DNA from: Streptococcus sp. SN-1
GTDB lineage: Bacteria > Bacillota > Bacilli > Lactobacillales > Streptococcaceae
Direction of reading: 5' to 3'
Length of the DNA: 64,000 nucleotides
NCBI RefSeq assembly: GCF_041154385.1
Contig: NZ_AP028929.1
Coordinates: forward strand, 62,001-126,000
Position 1 is the stretch's first letter. Every line of letters starts with the position of its first letter. Below the pieces are notes generated by a model. That model saw only the letters and a list, made by a program, of their open reading frames with translations, searched no databases and was not told the DNA's origin. A program made the translations under genes and the position numbers. Shown piece by piece: positions 8,457-18,700 of the stretch.

Positions 8457-11400
8457 ATGAGAAGAGAAGAAGTTTTACGAAATCACTGGTTTTTTAGCCA
8501 AGAGGTGGGGAAGGAAGAGGCCTTGGCGTCGGATTTTCAGAGGGGAAATTGGCAGGCTATTCAAGTGCCACACGACTGGAGTATTTACAATGATTTTGAC
8601 CAGTATTCGCCAGCGCAAAATGAGGGTGGGCAGTTAAACGGGGGTCAAGCCTGGTACCGTACGCAGTTTTACTTGGAAGAAGATGCCAGTCTTGTATCGG
8701 TGCGTTTGTTGTTTGATGGAGTTTACATGAATGCCCAAGTCTATATTAACGGGCAAGTACTGGGCTATTATCCCAATGGCTACACACCTTTTTCTTATGA
8801 TATCACGCCTTATCTAAGAAATGATGGGACGGCCAACCAGCTTGCGGTTTTTGTGGAAAATAAGCAACCTAGCAGTCGTTGGTACTCTGGTAGCGGTATT
8901 TACCGAGAAGTAAAATTATTGATTACAGATTCGGTGCATCTGGATTTATATGGAATTAAGATAGAAAGTCCCAAGCTAAAGGAACAAAGGCAATCTTGGG
9001 TGGAAACCCAGCTTACAAGCAAGGTTTCAAATGATGGGCCTCAGTCCGTGTCGGTGTATTTGGAGCAGAGTATCTGGTATGATGGCCAACAGCTGTCAGA
9101 CTGGCAGGCGACTGATTCTGTAATGATTGAGTCTGAGGACAAATATTCTTTCCAACAAGCCATATCAATTTTTCAACCCTTGCTTTGGGATATTGACCAT
9201 CCCTACCTTTACCAATTGAAGACTCGCCTTTATAAAAATGGCATTTTGGTTGATGAAGAAGAGGAGACCTTTGGTTACCGCTATATGGATTGGCAAGCGG
9301 ATAAGGGCTTCTTTCTCAATGGTCGCTGTTTGAAGATTCATGGAGTTTGTCTGCACCATGACTATGGAGCGCTGGGAGCTGTGGAAAACAGGTCAGCTGC
9401 TGAGAGACGCTTGCGCCAGATGAAAGAAATGGGGGTCAATGCGATTCGAATCACGCATAATCCAGCCAGTAGTATCTTGCTGGATGTGGCTGCCAAAATG
9501 GGCTTACTTATCCAAGAAGAAGCCTTTGATACCTGGTATGGAGGCAAGAAAGAATATGATTATGGTCGCTTTTTTGAGGAAGAAGCGACTCACCCAGAAG
9601 CGAAAGCAGGCGATTTCTGGTCAGATTACGATTTGCGCACTATGATTGAGCGTGGCAACAACAATCCAGCGATTTTTATGTGGTCCTTGGGAAATGAAGT
9701 CAGCGAAGCAAATGGCGATGCTCATTCATTGAAGACTATCAAACGCTTGCTAGGAAGGGTAAAGGAGGTGGATGATAGTCGTTTTGTGACTATGGGAATG
9801 GATCAATTCCGCTTTGGCAATGGTTCTGGAGGTCATGAAAAGATTGCTGATTTGCTGGATGTGGTGGGTTTGAATTACTCAGAAGACAATATTGACGGGA
9901 TTCGCAAAAGACATCCCAAGTGGCGTCTTTATGGGTCTGAAACCTCATCGGCTACACGGACGCGTGACAGCTATTTTCGCCCAGATAAGGAATGGGTTGG
10001 GGATAATCGTCGAGTGCGGAATTTTGAACAGTCGGACTATGGCAATGATCGGGTTCCTTGGGGGAAGACAGCGACAACTTCTTGGATAGCAGATAGGAAT
10101 CGGCTGGACTATGCAGGTCAGTTTATCTGGACAGGAGTGGACTATATCGGTGAGCCGACTCCTTGGCACAATCAAAATGATACGCCTGTAAAGAGTTCCT
10201 ATTTTGGGATCGTGGATACGGCAGGGATTCCTAAAAATGACTATTATCTCTATCAAAGTCAGTGGTTGGACCTAGATCAGCATCCCATGGTTCATATCTT
10301 ACCCCACTGGAATTGGGAAATCCACAAGAGTTATCAACAAGTTGTGGATAAGTGTGGGGATATCCCTGTTCGAGTGTATTCAAATGCTGGTTCAGTAGAG
10401 CTATTTCTCAATGGAAAATCCCAAGGCAGAAAGAATTTTCAGGAAAAATGGACTTCAGATGGTAGAAAATACCAAGAGGGAGCAAGTTCTGAACAACTTT
10501 ATCTCGAATGGCGTTTGGCTTATCAACCAGGAGAATTGCATGCTGTAGCCTATGATTATCAAGGTCAGATTGTGGCAGAAGATAGGGTGGTGACTGCAGG
10601 TAAGCCAGCCAAAATCGGGTTACATGCCGAGAAAACAAAACTGGAGCCAGATGGGCAAGACCTCCTTTATCTCTATTTTGATGTATTGGACAAGGATGGA
10701 AATTGGGTACCGAGTGCTTCCAATCAGCTTCATTTTAAAATTGAAGGCCCTGCTCGTATTGTAGGTGTGGATAATGGTAGGCAGGCTAGTCGTGAACGTT
10801 ACCAGGCTCAGAAAAATGGTCGGTTTAAGCGGCAAGCCTTTCATGGCAGAGGTGTCCTTTTGATTCAGAGTTTAGATCAGGCAGGTCACGTAAGAGTAAA
10901 AGCCAGTGCCAGAGGGCTAGAGCCAGCAAGTTTTGATATCTTAGTGGGAGAGGCTTTGGCTACCCAACCAGTGAGAAATAAGCGCTTATTTGAGATTCGA
11001 GTGGACAAGCAGGCCGGATTACAAGAAGGAGATTCCCCAGCTATTGGACTTTATCCACAAACTGTGGATAACCCTGTGAACAAGGTGGGGAATAGTGAAG
11101 TGATTTGGGAGACGAGTGGTAGTGCCCACGCCATTATCAAGCAGGGAGTGCTTTATTGCTTGTCTGCAGGGGACTTGGCTATTCGCGCCTTTTATCAAGG
11201 GAAGGCCTATCAAACTCATTTTCAGGTGGCAGAAAATACCTCACTAGGGCAGGCAGTTTCTGTACGATCACTTCGCTTGTATACAGCTAAGGGAACTTAT
11301 CCACAGCTGCCATCTTCAGTTTTGGTGGACTATGAGTTCGGTGGTGCAAAACGAGTCAAGGTTGTTTGGGAGGCAATCTCCGAAGAAGATATAGCAAGCT

Positions 11401-12245
11401 TTCATAAATTTACGGTATCTGGTCATCTTGAGGGGCTGGATATAAAGGCTTCTGCTCAGGTTTGTGTCCAAGGGATTTGCGCTATTGAGCCTGAAAAGGT
11501 TTGGACGCTTGTCAAGGAAGTCCCACATTTACCAGATCGAGTCAAGCTAGTCTTATCAGATGGCAGAAGAGATACGGCCAAGGTGACTTGGGATGAACTC
11601 GAACCTCAAGTCTATGCTCAGGTAGGAGAAAGTGTGCTCACAGGACAAGTAGCGGGCTGTGAGTTGCCAGCAACAGTCACCATTCATGTGACAGATGTCA
11701 GTGTAGATGGGGAAGTTATTTCCGATCAGTGGACAGGATCCAACCTGCCTCTGGTCTTTGCTTCCCATTCAGAGCCGAATCACCCAGCCTCATATCTCAA
11801 TGACAAGGTTATTGCTCGGAAGAAATCGACAGCCAATACTTGGATTGCCAAGTCAGAGCAAGCCAGCGTGGGTATTCTGTTTGGAGATGCAGGGATTTTA
11901 AAACCGCGATTTGTGGATAACCTGACCTTGTATTATGTTGAAAATCAAGAATATGTGGCCGTTGAGCCGACCTTTATCGATTATTATGTAGGGAATGAGC
12001 CTGCCTTGCCTCGGACTCCCAACCATTTGGACAAGGATTCTCTACTCAAACAAGAGGAGAATTGGCGCCCTGTATCAGGCATCCGAAAAGTGTCAAGTGA
12101 CAAGGATGAAGAGCTTCGTTTTGAATTTGATAAGGTGAAGACTTACGCCCTTCGTCTTCGATTTGAAAGTTTGACTAGTCCCCTAGCCTTAACCGAATTG
12201 CAAGTATATGCCAAAAAAGTAAAGAAAAGTGTAGATAGGAAGTAG
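8457..12245 (+). CDS. Glycoside hydrolase family 2 protein (beta-galactosidase-like), cytoplasmic
   Basis: A 1262-residue GH2 enzyme. The N-terminal jelly roll (VPHDWSIYNDF ... GGQAWYRTQF), an Ig-like domain and a TIM barrel fill residues 1-600. MWSLGNEVSE carries the acid/base Glu414, and GSETSSATRT carries the likely nucleophile Glu495. The remaining 650 residues look like DUF4982 and Ig-like modules (LVDYEFGGAKRVKVVWEAI) plus a C-terminal discoidin-like region. There is no signal peptide and no LPXTG, so it is not the surface BgaA. It probably removes a terminal beta-linked sugar, galactose being most likely, from imported glycans, but GH2 also includes glucuronidases and mannosidases. AGAGG lies about 10 bases before the start. 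One base separates its stop from the next start, so it is co-translated with the fucosidase. A cre site sits in the promoter. Confidence 0.85.
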   Translation: MRREEVLRNHWFFSQEVGKEEALASDFQRGNWQAIQVPHDWSIYNDFDQYSPAQNEGGQLNGGQAWYRTQFYLEEDASLVSVRLLFDGVYMNAQVYINGQVLGYYPNGYTPFSYDITPYLRNDGTANQLAVFVENKQPSSRWYSGSGIYREVKLLITDSVHLDLYGIKIESPKLKEQRQSWVETQLTSKVSNDGPQSVSVYLEQSIWYDGQQLSDWQATDSVMIESEDKYSFQQAISIFQPLLWDIDHPYLYQLKTRLYKNGILVDEEEETFGYRYMDWQADKGFFLNGRCLKIHGVCLHHDYGALGAVENRSAAERRLRQMKEMGVNAIRITHNPASSILLDVAAKMGLLIQEEAFDTWYGGKKEYDYGRFFEEEATHPEAKAGDFWSDYDLRTMIERGNNNPAIFMWSLGNEVSEANGDAHSLKTIKRLLGRVKEVDDSRFVTMGMDQFRFGNGSGGHEKIADLLDVVGLNYSEDNIDGIRKRHPKWRLYGSETSSATRTRDSYFRPDKEWVGDNRRVRNFEQSDYGNDRVPWGKTATTSWIADRNRLDYAGQFIWTGVDYIGEPTPWHNQNDTPVKSSYFGIVDTAGIPKNDYYLYQSQWLDLDQHPMVHILPHWNWEIHKSYQQVVDKCGDIPVRVYSNAGSVELFLNGKSQGRKNFQEKWTSDGRKYQEGASSEQLYLEWRLAYQPGELHAVAYDYQGQIVAEDRVVTAGKPAKIGLHAEKTKLEPDGQDLLYLYFDVLDKDGNWVPSASNQLHFKIEGPARIVGVDNGRQASRERYQAQKNGRFKRQAFHGRGVLLIQSLDQAGHVRVKASARGLEPASFDILVGEALATQPVRNKRLFEIRVDKQAGLQEGDSPAIGLYPQTVDNPVNKVGNSEVIWETSGSAHAIIKQGVLYCLSAGDLAIRAFYQGKAYQTHFQVAENTSLGQAVSVRSLRLYTAKGTYPQLPSSVLVDYEFGGAKRVKVVWEAISEEDIASFHKFTVSGHLEGLDIKASAQVCVQGICAIEPEKVWTLVKEVPHLPDRVKLVLSDGRRDTAKVTWDELEPQVYAQVGESVLTGQVAGCELPATVTIHVTDVSVDGEVISDQWTGSNLPLVFASHSEPNHPASYLNDKVIARKKSTANTWIAKSEQASVGILFGDAGILKPRFVDNLTLYYVENQEYVAVEPTFIDYYVGNEPALPRTPNHLDKDSLLKQEENWRPVSGIRKVSSDKDEELRFEFDKVKTYALRLRFESLTSPLALTELQVYAKKVKKSVDRK

Positions 12246-12246
12246 T

Positions 12247-13935
12247 ATGGTAAGAGAAATAAAACCGCATGGGCCCTTGCCTAGTCAGGCCCAGCTAGCT
12301 TATTTAGAGGATGAACTAGCAGCCTTTATCCATTTTGGGCCTAATACCTTTTATGACCAGGAATGGGGGACAGGTCAGGAGGAACCTGAACGCTTTAATC
12401 CGACCAGGTTAGATGCGCGTGAGTGGGTTCGCGTGCTCAAGGAAATGGGCTTTAAAAAGTTGATTTTGGTGATCAAGCACCACGACGGCTTTGTCCTCTA
12501 TCCGACAGCTCACACAGATTATTCGGTCAAGGCCAGTCCTTGGAGGAATGGAGAGGGGGACTTGCTCCTTGAAGTATCCCAGGCTGTCACAGAGTTTGAT
12601 ATGGATATGGGAGTCTACCTGTCACCCTGGGATGCCCACAGCCCACTCTATCATGTGGACCGAGAAGCGGATTATAATGCCTATTATCTGGCTCAGCTGA
12701 AGGAAATTTTATCAAATCCTGCCTATGGAAATGGAGGGAAATTTGCTGAGGTCTGGATGGATGGTGCCAGAGGAGAGGGCGCTCAAAAGGTTAATTATGA
12801 ATTTGAAAAATGGTTTGAAACCATTCGTGACCTGCAGGGAGATTGCTTAATTTTTTCAACAGAAGGCACTAGTATCCGCTGGATTGGCAATGAACGAGGG
12901 TATGCAGGTGATCCCCTATGGCAAAAGGTGAATCCTGACAAACTAGGAACAGAAGCAGAGCTGGACTATCTTCAGCACGGAGATCCCTCGGGAACGATTT
13001 TTTCAATCGGAGAGGCAGATGTTTCCATCCGGCCGGGTTGGTTTTACCATGAAGAGCAGGATCCTAAGTCTCTTGAGGAGTTGGTCGAAATCTACTTTCA
13101 CTCAGTGGGGAGAGGAACCCCGCTCCTACTTAATATTCCGCCGAATCAAGATGGGCTCTTTGACGATAAAGATATCAAGCGCCTCTATGAATTTGCGGCT
13201 TATCGCAATGAGCTCTATAAAGAAGATTTAGCTCTGGGAGCTGAGGTATCTGGTCCAGCTCTTTCCGCAGACTTTGCCTGTCACCATTTGACAGATGGTC
13301 TTAAGACCAGCTCTTGGGCAAGCGACGTAGGCTTGCCAATCCAGTTAGAACTCGACTTAGGATCTCCTAAAACTTTTGATGTAATTGAGTTAAGAGAAGA
13401 TTTGAAGCTAGGGCAACGAATCGCTGCTTTTCATGTGCAAGTAGAGGTGGACGGCGTCTGGCAAGAATTTGGTACGGGCTTCACAGTTGGTCATAAGCGT
13501 CTCCTGCGAGGTCCGCTAGTAGAGGCACAGAAGGTGCGCGTGATGATTACAGAGTCGCAGGATTTACCTGTACTGACCAAGATTTCACTCTATAAAACTC
13601 CTAGCTTATCAAAAAAAGAAGTTGTTCAGGGACTAGCATTTGCAGAAAAAAGTCTAGCTGTGGCAAAGGGAGAGACTCTTCATTTTAGGATTGAACGTAG
13701 CGAAAGTGACACTCCTTTGGAGGCTAAGATTTCGATTCAACCGGGGACAGGTGTCCATGGTGTCGCCTATCAGGACGAGATTCAAGTTCTTCAATTCCAA
13801 GCTGGGGAATGCAAAAAAGATTTGAGCATACCAACCCTGTATTTTGCTGCTGATAAGACCTTGGATTTCTATCTGAATATGACTGTTGATGGACAGTTGA
13901 TTGATCAAGCTCATATTTTAGTTGAAACGAGATAA
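12247..13935 (+). CDS. Alpha-L-fucosidase, GH29
   Basis: A 562-residue cytoplasmic GH29 enzyme that hydrolyses alpha-linked L-fucose from glycan ends. The family hallmarks are FIHFGPNTFYDQEWG, LILVIKHHDGFVLYPT, MGVYLSPWD and EVWMDGARGEG, the last containing the expected catalytic Asp. After the barrel a discoidin-like beta-sandwich follows (LTDGLKTSSWASD, VIELREDLKLGQR), as in pneumococcal SP_2146-type fucosidases. There is no signal peptide. The gene starts one base after the GH2 gene ends, so they form a two-gene operon. The linkage (alpha-1,2, 1,3/4 or 1,6) cannot be inferred. No clear terminator lies before the next gene; 13936-14010 is AT-rich and holds nothing recognisable. Confidence 0.93.
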   Translation: MVREIKPHGPLPSQAQLAYLEDELAAFIHFGPNTFYDQEWGTGQEEPERFNPTRLDAREWVRVLKEMGFKKLILVIKHHDGFVLYPTAHTDYSVKASPWRNGEGDLLLEVSQAVTEFDMDMGVYLSPWDAHSPLYHVDREADYNAYYLAQLKEILSNPAYGNGGKFAEVWMDGARGEGAQKVNYEFEKWFETIRDLQGDCLIFSTEGTSIRWIGNERGYAGDPLWQKVNPDKLGTEAELDYLQHGDPSGTIFSIGEADVSIRPGWFYHEEQDPKSLEELVEIYFHSVGRGTPLLLNIPPNQDGLFDDKDIKRLYEFAAYRNELYKEDLALGAEVSGPALSADFACHHLTDGLKTSSWASDVGLPIQLELDLGSPKTFDVIELREDLKLGQRIAAFHVQVEVDGVWQEFGTGFTVGHKRLLRGPLVEAQKVRVMITESQDLPVLTKISLYKTPSLSKKEVVQGLAFAEKSLAVAKGETLHFRIERSESDTPLEAKISIQPGTGVHGVAYQDEIQVLQFQAGECKKDLSIPTLYFAADKTLDFYLNMTVDGQLIDQAHILVETR

Positions 13936-14035
13936 AATATCTTCACAATTCATTTCCTTTTCGAATAAATAGTTAGAACCATCGAATCTAGCAAAATTAG
14001 ATTTAAAAATATGGTATAATAGAAGGAGGAAATGG

Positions 14036-14962
14036 ATGACTTTAAGACATCCGGGCATCAGCCCAACAAATGACTTGGTAGCTAAGAAAATCTTTAGCAA
14101 TCCAGAAATCACTTGTCAATTTATTCGCGATATGTTGGACTTGCCAGCCAAAAATGTAACCATTTTGGAGGGAAGTAACATTCACGTCTTGCCTTCCGTA
14201 CCTTACTCGGCACAGGATTTCTATACTAGTATAGACGTCTTGGCGGAGCTAGATAATGGAACGCAAGTAATTATTGAAATCCAAGTTCATCATCAGAATT
14301 TTTTCATCAATCGCCTGTGGGCTTACTTGTGCAGTCAGGTTAATCAAAATCTTGAAAAAATCCGCCAACGAGAAGGTGATACTCACCAGAGCTACAAACA
14401 CATTGCCCCAGTATACGCTATTGCTATTGTCGATAGTAATTACTTCTCAGATGACTTGGCTTTCCACAGTTTCAGCATGCGAGAGGACACGACGGGTGAA
14501 GTCTTAACTATCACAAGTAACGGTCAAGAAAACCATTTGGTTAAGATGGCGTTCTTAGAACTAAAAAAATACAGAGAAACCAGCAAGGATAGTGTTCGCA
14601 AGCCGTGGTTGGAGTTTTTCGGTAATAAACCCTTTACCCAGCACCCCGAGCGAGCCATCAGCCAAGCAGACCAACTGCTGGACTACAAGAGCTGGTCCGA
14701 GGAGGACAGGAGAATGTTTAGTGAACAACGCAGGCGTGAAGAACAAGCCTTGTTAGCACATGATTATGCCTTGGAAACTGCTAGGGCAGAAGGTATTGAA
14801 CAGGGGTTGGAACGTGGACTTGAACGAGGAAAAGTTGAAGGAAGTTTGTCTATGCTAGTAAATCTAGTACGTCAAGGTCTTCTAACACCTGAAGTTGCCA
14901 GCCATCAATTAGGCATGACCGTGGCTGAGTTTGAGGAGCTATTGAAAGACCATCATAAATAA
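14036..14962 (+). CDS. Rpn-family recombination-promoting nuclease / PDDEXK_2 transposase-like protein
   Basis: A 308-residue member of the Rpn / PD-(D/E)XK 'putative transposase' family. The start SPTNDLVAKKIF and the nuclease core SIDVLAELDNGTQVIIEIQV give Asp67 and Glu81-x-Gln83, the usual D-x13-ExQ pattern. The C-terminal third is charged, with a repeat-like EQGLERGLERGKVEG helix. E. coli Rpn proteins make DNA double-strand breaks and promote RecA-independent recombination; whether this one moves DNA is unknown and no terminal repeats are seen. The ATG at 14036 has AGGAGGA upstream and TATAAT at 14015-14020. An ATG at 14032 opens only a 13-codon frame. A decayed second C-terminal copy follows directly. 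Confidence 0.85.
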   Translation: MTLRHPGISPTNDLVAKKIFSNPEITCQFIRDMLDLPAKNVTILEGSNIHVLPSVPYSAQDFYTSIDVLAELDNGTQVIIEIQVHHQNFFINRLWAYLCSQVNQNLEKIRQREGDTHQSYKHIAPVYAIAIVDSNYFSDDLAFHSFSMREDTTGEVLTITSNGQENHLVKMAFLELKKYRETSKDSVRKPWLEFFGNKPFTQHPERAISQADQLLDYKSWSEEDRRMFSEQRRREEQALLAHDYALETARAEGIEQGLERGLERGKVEGSLSMLVNLVRQGLLTPEVASHQLGMTVAEFEELLKDHHK

Positions 14963-14965
14963 GAC

Positions 14966-15350
14966 CTAAAAATACAGAGAAACCAGCAAAGATGAGGTTC
15001 GCAAGCCGTGGTTGGAGTTTTTTGGGAATAAACCCTTTACCCAAGAACCCGAGCGAGCCATCAGCCAAGCAGACCAACTGCTGGACTACAAGAGCTGGTC
15101 CGAGGAGGACAGGAAAATGTTTAGTCAACTACGTATGCGCGAAGAACAAGCCTTGTTAGCACATGCTTATGCCCTGGAAACAGCTAGGGCTGAAGGTATT
15201 GAACAAGGTTTAGAGCGTGGACTTGAACGAGGAAAAGTTGAAGGAAGTTTGTCTATGCTAGTAAATCTAGTTCGTCAAGGTTTTCTGACTTCCGAGGTTG
15301 CTAGCCATCAATTGGGAATGACCGTGGCTGAGTTTGAGGCCTTGTTGTAA
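14966..15350 (+). pseudogene. C-terminal remnant of a second Rpn-family gene
   Basis: Offset by 403 bp, this stretch repeats the preceding gene from its TACAGAGAAACCAGCAA segment on. It encodes KPWLEFFGNKPFTQ, SQADQLLDYKSWSEEDRK and GLERGLERGKVEG with scattered substitutions, but ends differently (EFEALL, stop). It lacks the nuclease core and any start codon with a ribosome site; the longest frame would begin at a TTG at 15012. The divergence argues for a paralogue truncated by deletion or recombination rather than a fresh duplication. Confidence 0.8.
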
Positions 15351-15363
15351 GTAGAAAACGATG

Positions 15364-15395
15364 ACATGTTACCGAAATGAGGTGGCATGTTTTAT
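15364..15395 (+). terminator. Terminator after the Rpn remnant
   Basis: ACATGTTACC pairs with GGTGGCATGT around a GAAATGA loop and is followed by TTTATTTTTT, 13 bases after the remnant's stop. Its survival suggests the whole second gene was once here. Confidence 0.7.
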
Positions 15396-15626
15396 TTTTT
15401 GTCTATATGTTTTACCAATAATTTTTTCTTATGCAGTGCAAAAATAATTTGTTTCAACCTTCAAACTTATTTATTTTACTACCAATCCTATATGAATGCG
15501 CTATCTTTATGGATGGAATTAAAATAAAAGCAAATTCGTTATAAAAACATGTGAATTATTTATTTACAAAAACGAGAAAACATACAAAACCAATTTATCT
15601 GAAAATTCCTTACTTTCCCAAAACGC

Positions 15627-15640
15627 TTTTTTTTTTTTTT
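15627..15640 (+). repeat. Homopolymer of 14 T upstream of the giant adhesin promoter
   Basis: An uninterrupted run of 14 T ends 23 bases before the -35 of the adhesin promoter, at about position -58 relative to the inferred start. Such tracts change length by strand slippage. The rest of the gap 15396-15663 is AT-rich with no gene. Confidence 0.9.
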
Positions 15641-15663
15641 GCGAAAATTTAAAATCAAATCAT

Positions 15664-15692
15664 TTGCATATATATTGAAAATAAGATAAAAT
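15664..15692 (+). promoter_or_regulatory. Probable promoter of the giant adhesin gene
   Basis: TTGCAT (15664-15669), 17 bases, TAAAAT (15687-15692). It gives a leader of about 70 bases before the ATG at 15770. A second possible -35, TTGAAA at 15675, has no -10 at normal spacing. Confidence 0.5.
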
Positions 15693-15769
15693 GTAAATTG
15701 TAGATTTCTGTATGCAGGTGTCATGTGGAAATCAAGACAATTAACCTCATAAAAGGAGAAAAGAAAATA

Positions 15770-18700
15770 ATGGAAAACAAACCATCTATGAGTCGTGTTG
15801 AACGTCTGCACCGTGAAAAGGTCACGCGTTACTCGATCCGTAAATATAGTTTTGGAGCGGCTAGTGTAGCGGTCGCTGCTCTTTTCATGTTCTTAGGGAA
15901 TGGAGCTGTATCTGTTCAAGCGGATCAAATCCAACCTGGAGACACAGCTGCTGCTCAGCCAGCAACTCCAGCTTTGGACAAGACCCAACTTGAAAGCTAC
16001 ATTTCAGAAATTGAAACAAAACTTTCTAACGGTTCTTACGATAACAAAACAGAAGAAAGTGTTGCAGTATTAAAAGCTGAACTAGAATCTGCAAAAGCTA
16101 CATTAGCGAACGCAACTACTCAAGCTGAACTCAAAAAAGCTTACAGCAAACTTGTCACTACAGTTAACTCTAAATTAAAAAACAAACCTGTAGAGAAAAA
16201 AGAAACTCCAGCAGTAGATACAACTGAAGGTAAAGAAACTGTAGGTAAAACAGCAGAAAACACTGAGAAAAAATCAGAATCTAACTCAATCGAAAACACA
16301 GGATCTAATGATGCTCGTAACGGTAAAGAATTAGACAAAAATAATGCTTTCCGTGCGGAAACTGATACAGAAAAACCAAAAGTATCAATTGACTATGATG
16401 ATCCAGCATCTCAAACTTTCTGGGTAACTCCAACAGAAGAAACAAAGATTATTGACCGTATCAAGATTACAGATAACAGCGGTAAGATTGTTAAAGGTTG
16501 GATGCAAAAAATGGGAGGTGGAAAAGACGTTAATATAGGTTATGGATTAAATAACTCTAATATTGATGGTGAAACAACTGCCACAGCTGCCCAACCAGCT
16601 ACACTTTCTGTTACAGGGGTTTTACAACCACGCCTTAATGGTAAGCCATGGCCTAATGGTTCAACAGTAGTATCACGTAAAGTTCGTGCTAAAGATGCAA
16701 GTAACAATGAAATCGACAACGAAGGTGCATCTGATCCAGCATATCAAGTGTTCTTCAAAGTTCGTTCACAAAACGTAAAATACACAGAAGATTTAGCAAA
16801 TAAAGCTGCAAACTTTGATAAAGTTGCGGTAGCTGACCCAGCACAACTTCAACAAGCAGAATTAGATAAAATTAAAGCTGGATTACAAGCAGGTGACGGA
16901 AACAACCTTAACGGTAAGATTGATACAGTTACTCAAAAAGGTGATAAAGTTGTTATTACTTATAATGATGGTACAACAGCTGAAAGACCAGTAACTGACT
17001 TCGCACGTGTAAACGCAAAACCAACAGCTGAATTTCCTTTCTCTGATGCAGCGGCTAAAGAAATTTATGTTTACGGTGCGGAAGAAAACTCATTTGGTAT
17101 TAAAATCAAAGATGATAGCGGAAAAATTTCAAGCGCAACATTAAGACAAGGTGGTAACCAAGAATTTGCTACAGTTCCGGGTGAGACAAATAAAATTAGT
17201 ACTCAATATGGATACACAGCGAATACTATTACTACTGAGACGCCAGCAACAGATGCAAATCCAGCGGTAATTACTTACTCAGGTAGACCAGCACCTGAAG
17301 GGACATTTACACAAGACAATTTAAATGCAGCGACTAGAGGAGAAAATCCTCCAGGAGTAGCTTTAGGATGGCGTTTCCTACGAGTTGCAGATGCTGATGG
17401 AGGAGAAATTGGAGGAAGTGCAAGAAATGCAACTGACCCAGGTGCCTTCCGTGTCATGCTTAAGCCACAAACTCAAAAATATGATGTTACAACACCTGAA
17501 AACGAAGCTGATAAACTCCCAGTAGTTGATGCTAATCACGTAACAGATGCAGAGTTTAAGAAACTAGTTGGTGCAAACAATGCTAATATCAAACTTCACT
17601 ATTCTAAAACGAATACAGATGCTAACTTAGTTGCGAAACAAGGTCAAAATGTTGACGATAAAGCAGACAAGATTAAATCTGTTACAAAAGTAGATAATAA
17701 TATGGTGGTAACGTATAAAGATGGATCTACAGATACATTACCATTAACTAAATTTGCCCGTACTAACGCAGCTCCAACAGTTGAAATTCCATACTCATTA
17801 GATGGTAAAAAAGATGTTTACGTGTATGCAAACGAAGATTTTGAAATTCCTATTAAATTTACAGATGATTCAGGAAAAATAGCATCAGCAAACGTTTTAC
17901 GTGGTGGAAATAATGAATCGCCAGTTAAAGATGCATCAAATCCAAATGTATTGAATAATGAGTTCAATACAACAGTTGAAAAAATTTCTACTGAAACAGT
18001 AGCAACAGCTGAGAATCCTGCTATCGTAAAAATTCAAGGGAACATTTCAAAAGATAACTCTGGAATTCCTGCAAGTTCCTTCCCTAAAGAGCCAGATCAA
18101 GAACTTAAAATTGTAACTCGTTATGCAACAGCTACAGATACTGATGGAAGAGAACTTTCTAATATTGCAACTAGTGATTCATATGCGAAAGACCCAGGTT
18201 CATTCACTATCAAACTAAAAGCTCAAACAGCAAAATATGACATTAAAACTCCAGAGACAAAAGTTCCTGTAGTAGATGCTAATAATGTCACAGAAGCTGA
18301 GTTTAATGAGATTAAGAAAAATATTAAAATTCAATACTCTACCGAAAACCCAGATAAAAATCTAGCTGATAAAAAAGGTACAGAAGTAGAAAATCAAGAT
18401 GATCGTATTGAAAGCATCACTAAAGATGGAAACAATGTTGTAGTAACCTATAAAGACGGTTCTAAAGATACTAAACCATTAACTGACTTTGCACGTACAA
18501 ACCCAGCACCAACAGTAGAACTTCCATACTCAAACCCAGATAAGAAACAAATCTATGTTTATACTGGTGAAAATACTGACTTAACATTCAAAGCTTCAGA
18601 TGATGCAGAAGTTAAAGATTTGTACCTACGTGGACCAGGTGGTGTTGGAAATGATAACACTGCAGGTTATGGATTTACAACAGGTAAGATTGATAACGAT

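Noticed and set aside
15560..15811. 83-codon minus-strand frame through the poly-T tract
   Set aside because: Its Lys run comes from the homopolymer and it crosses the adhesin promoter and start; not a gene.
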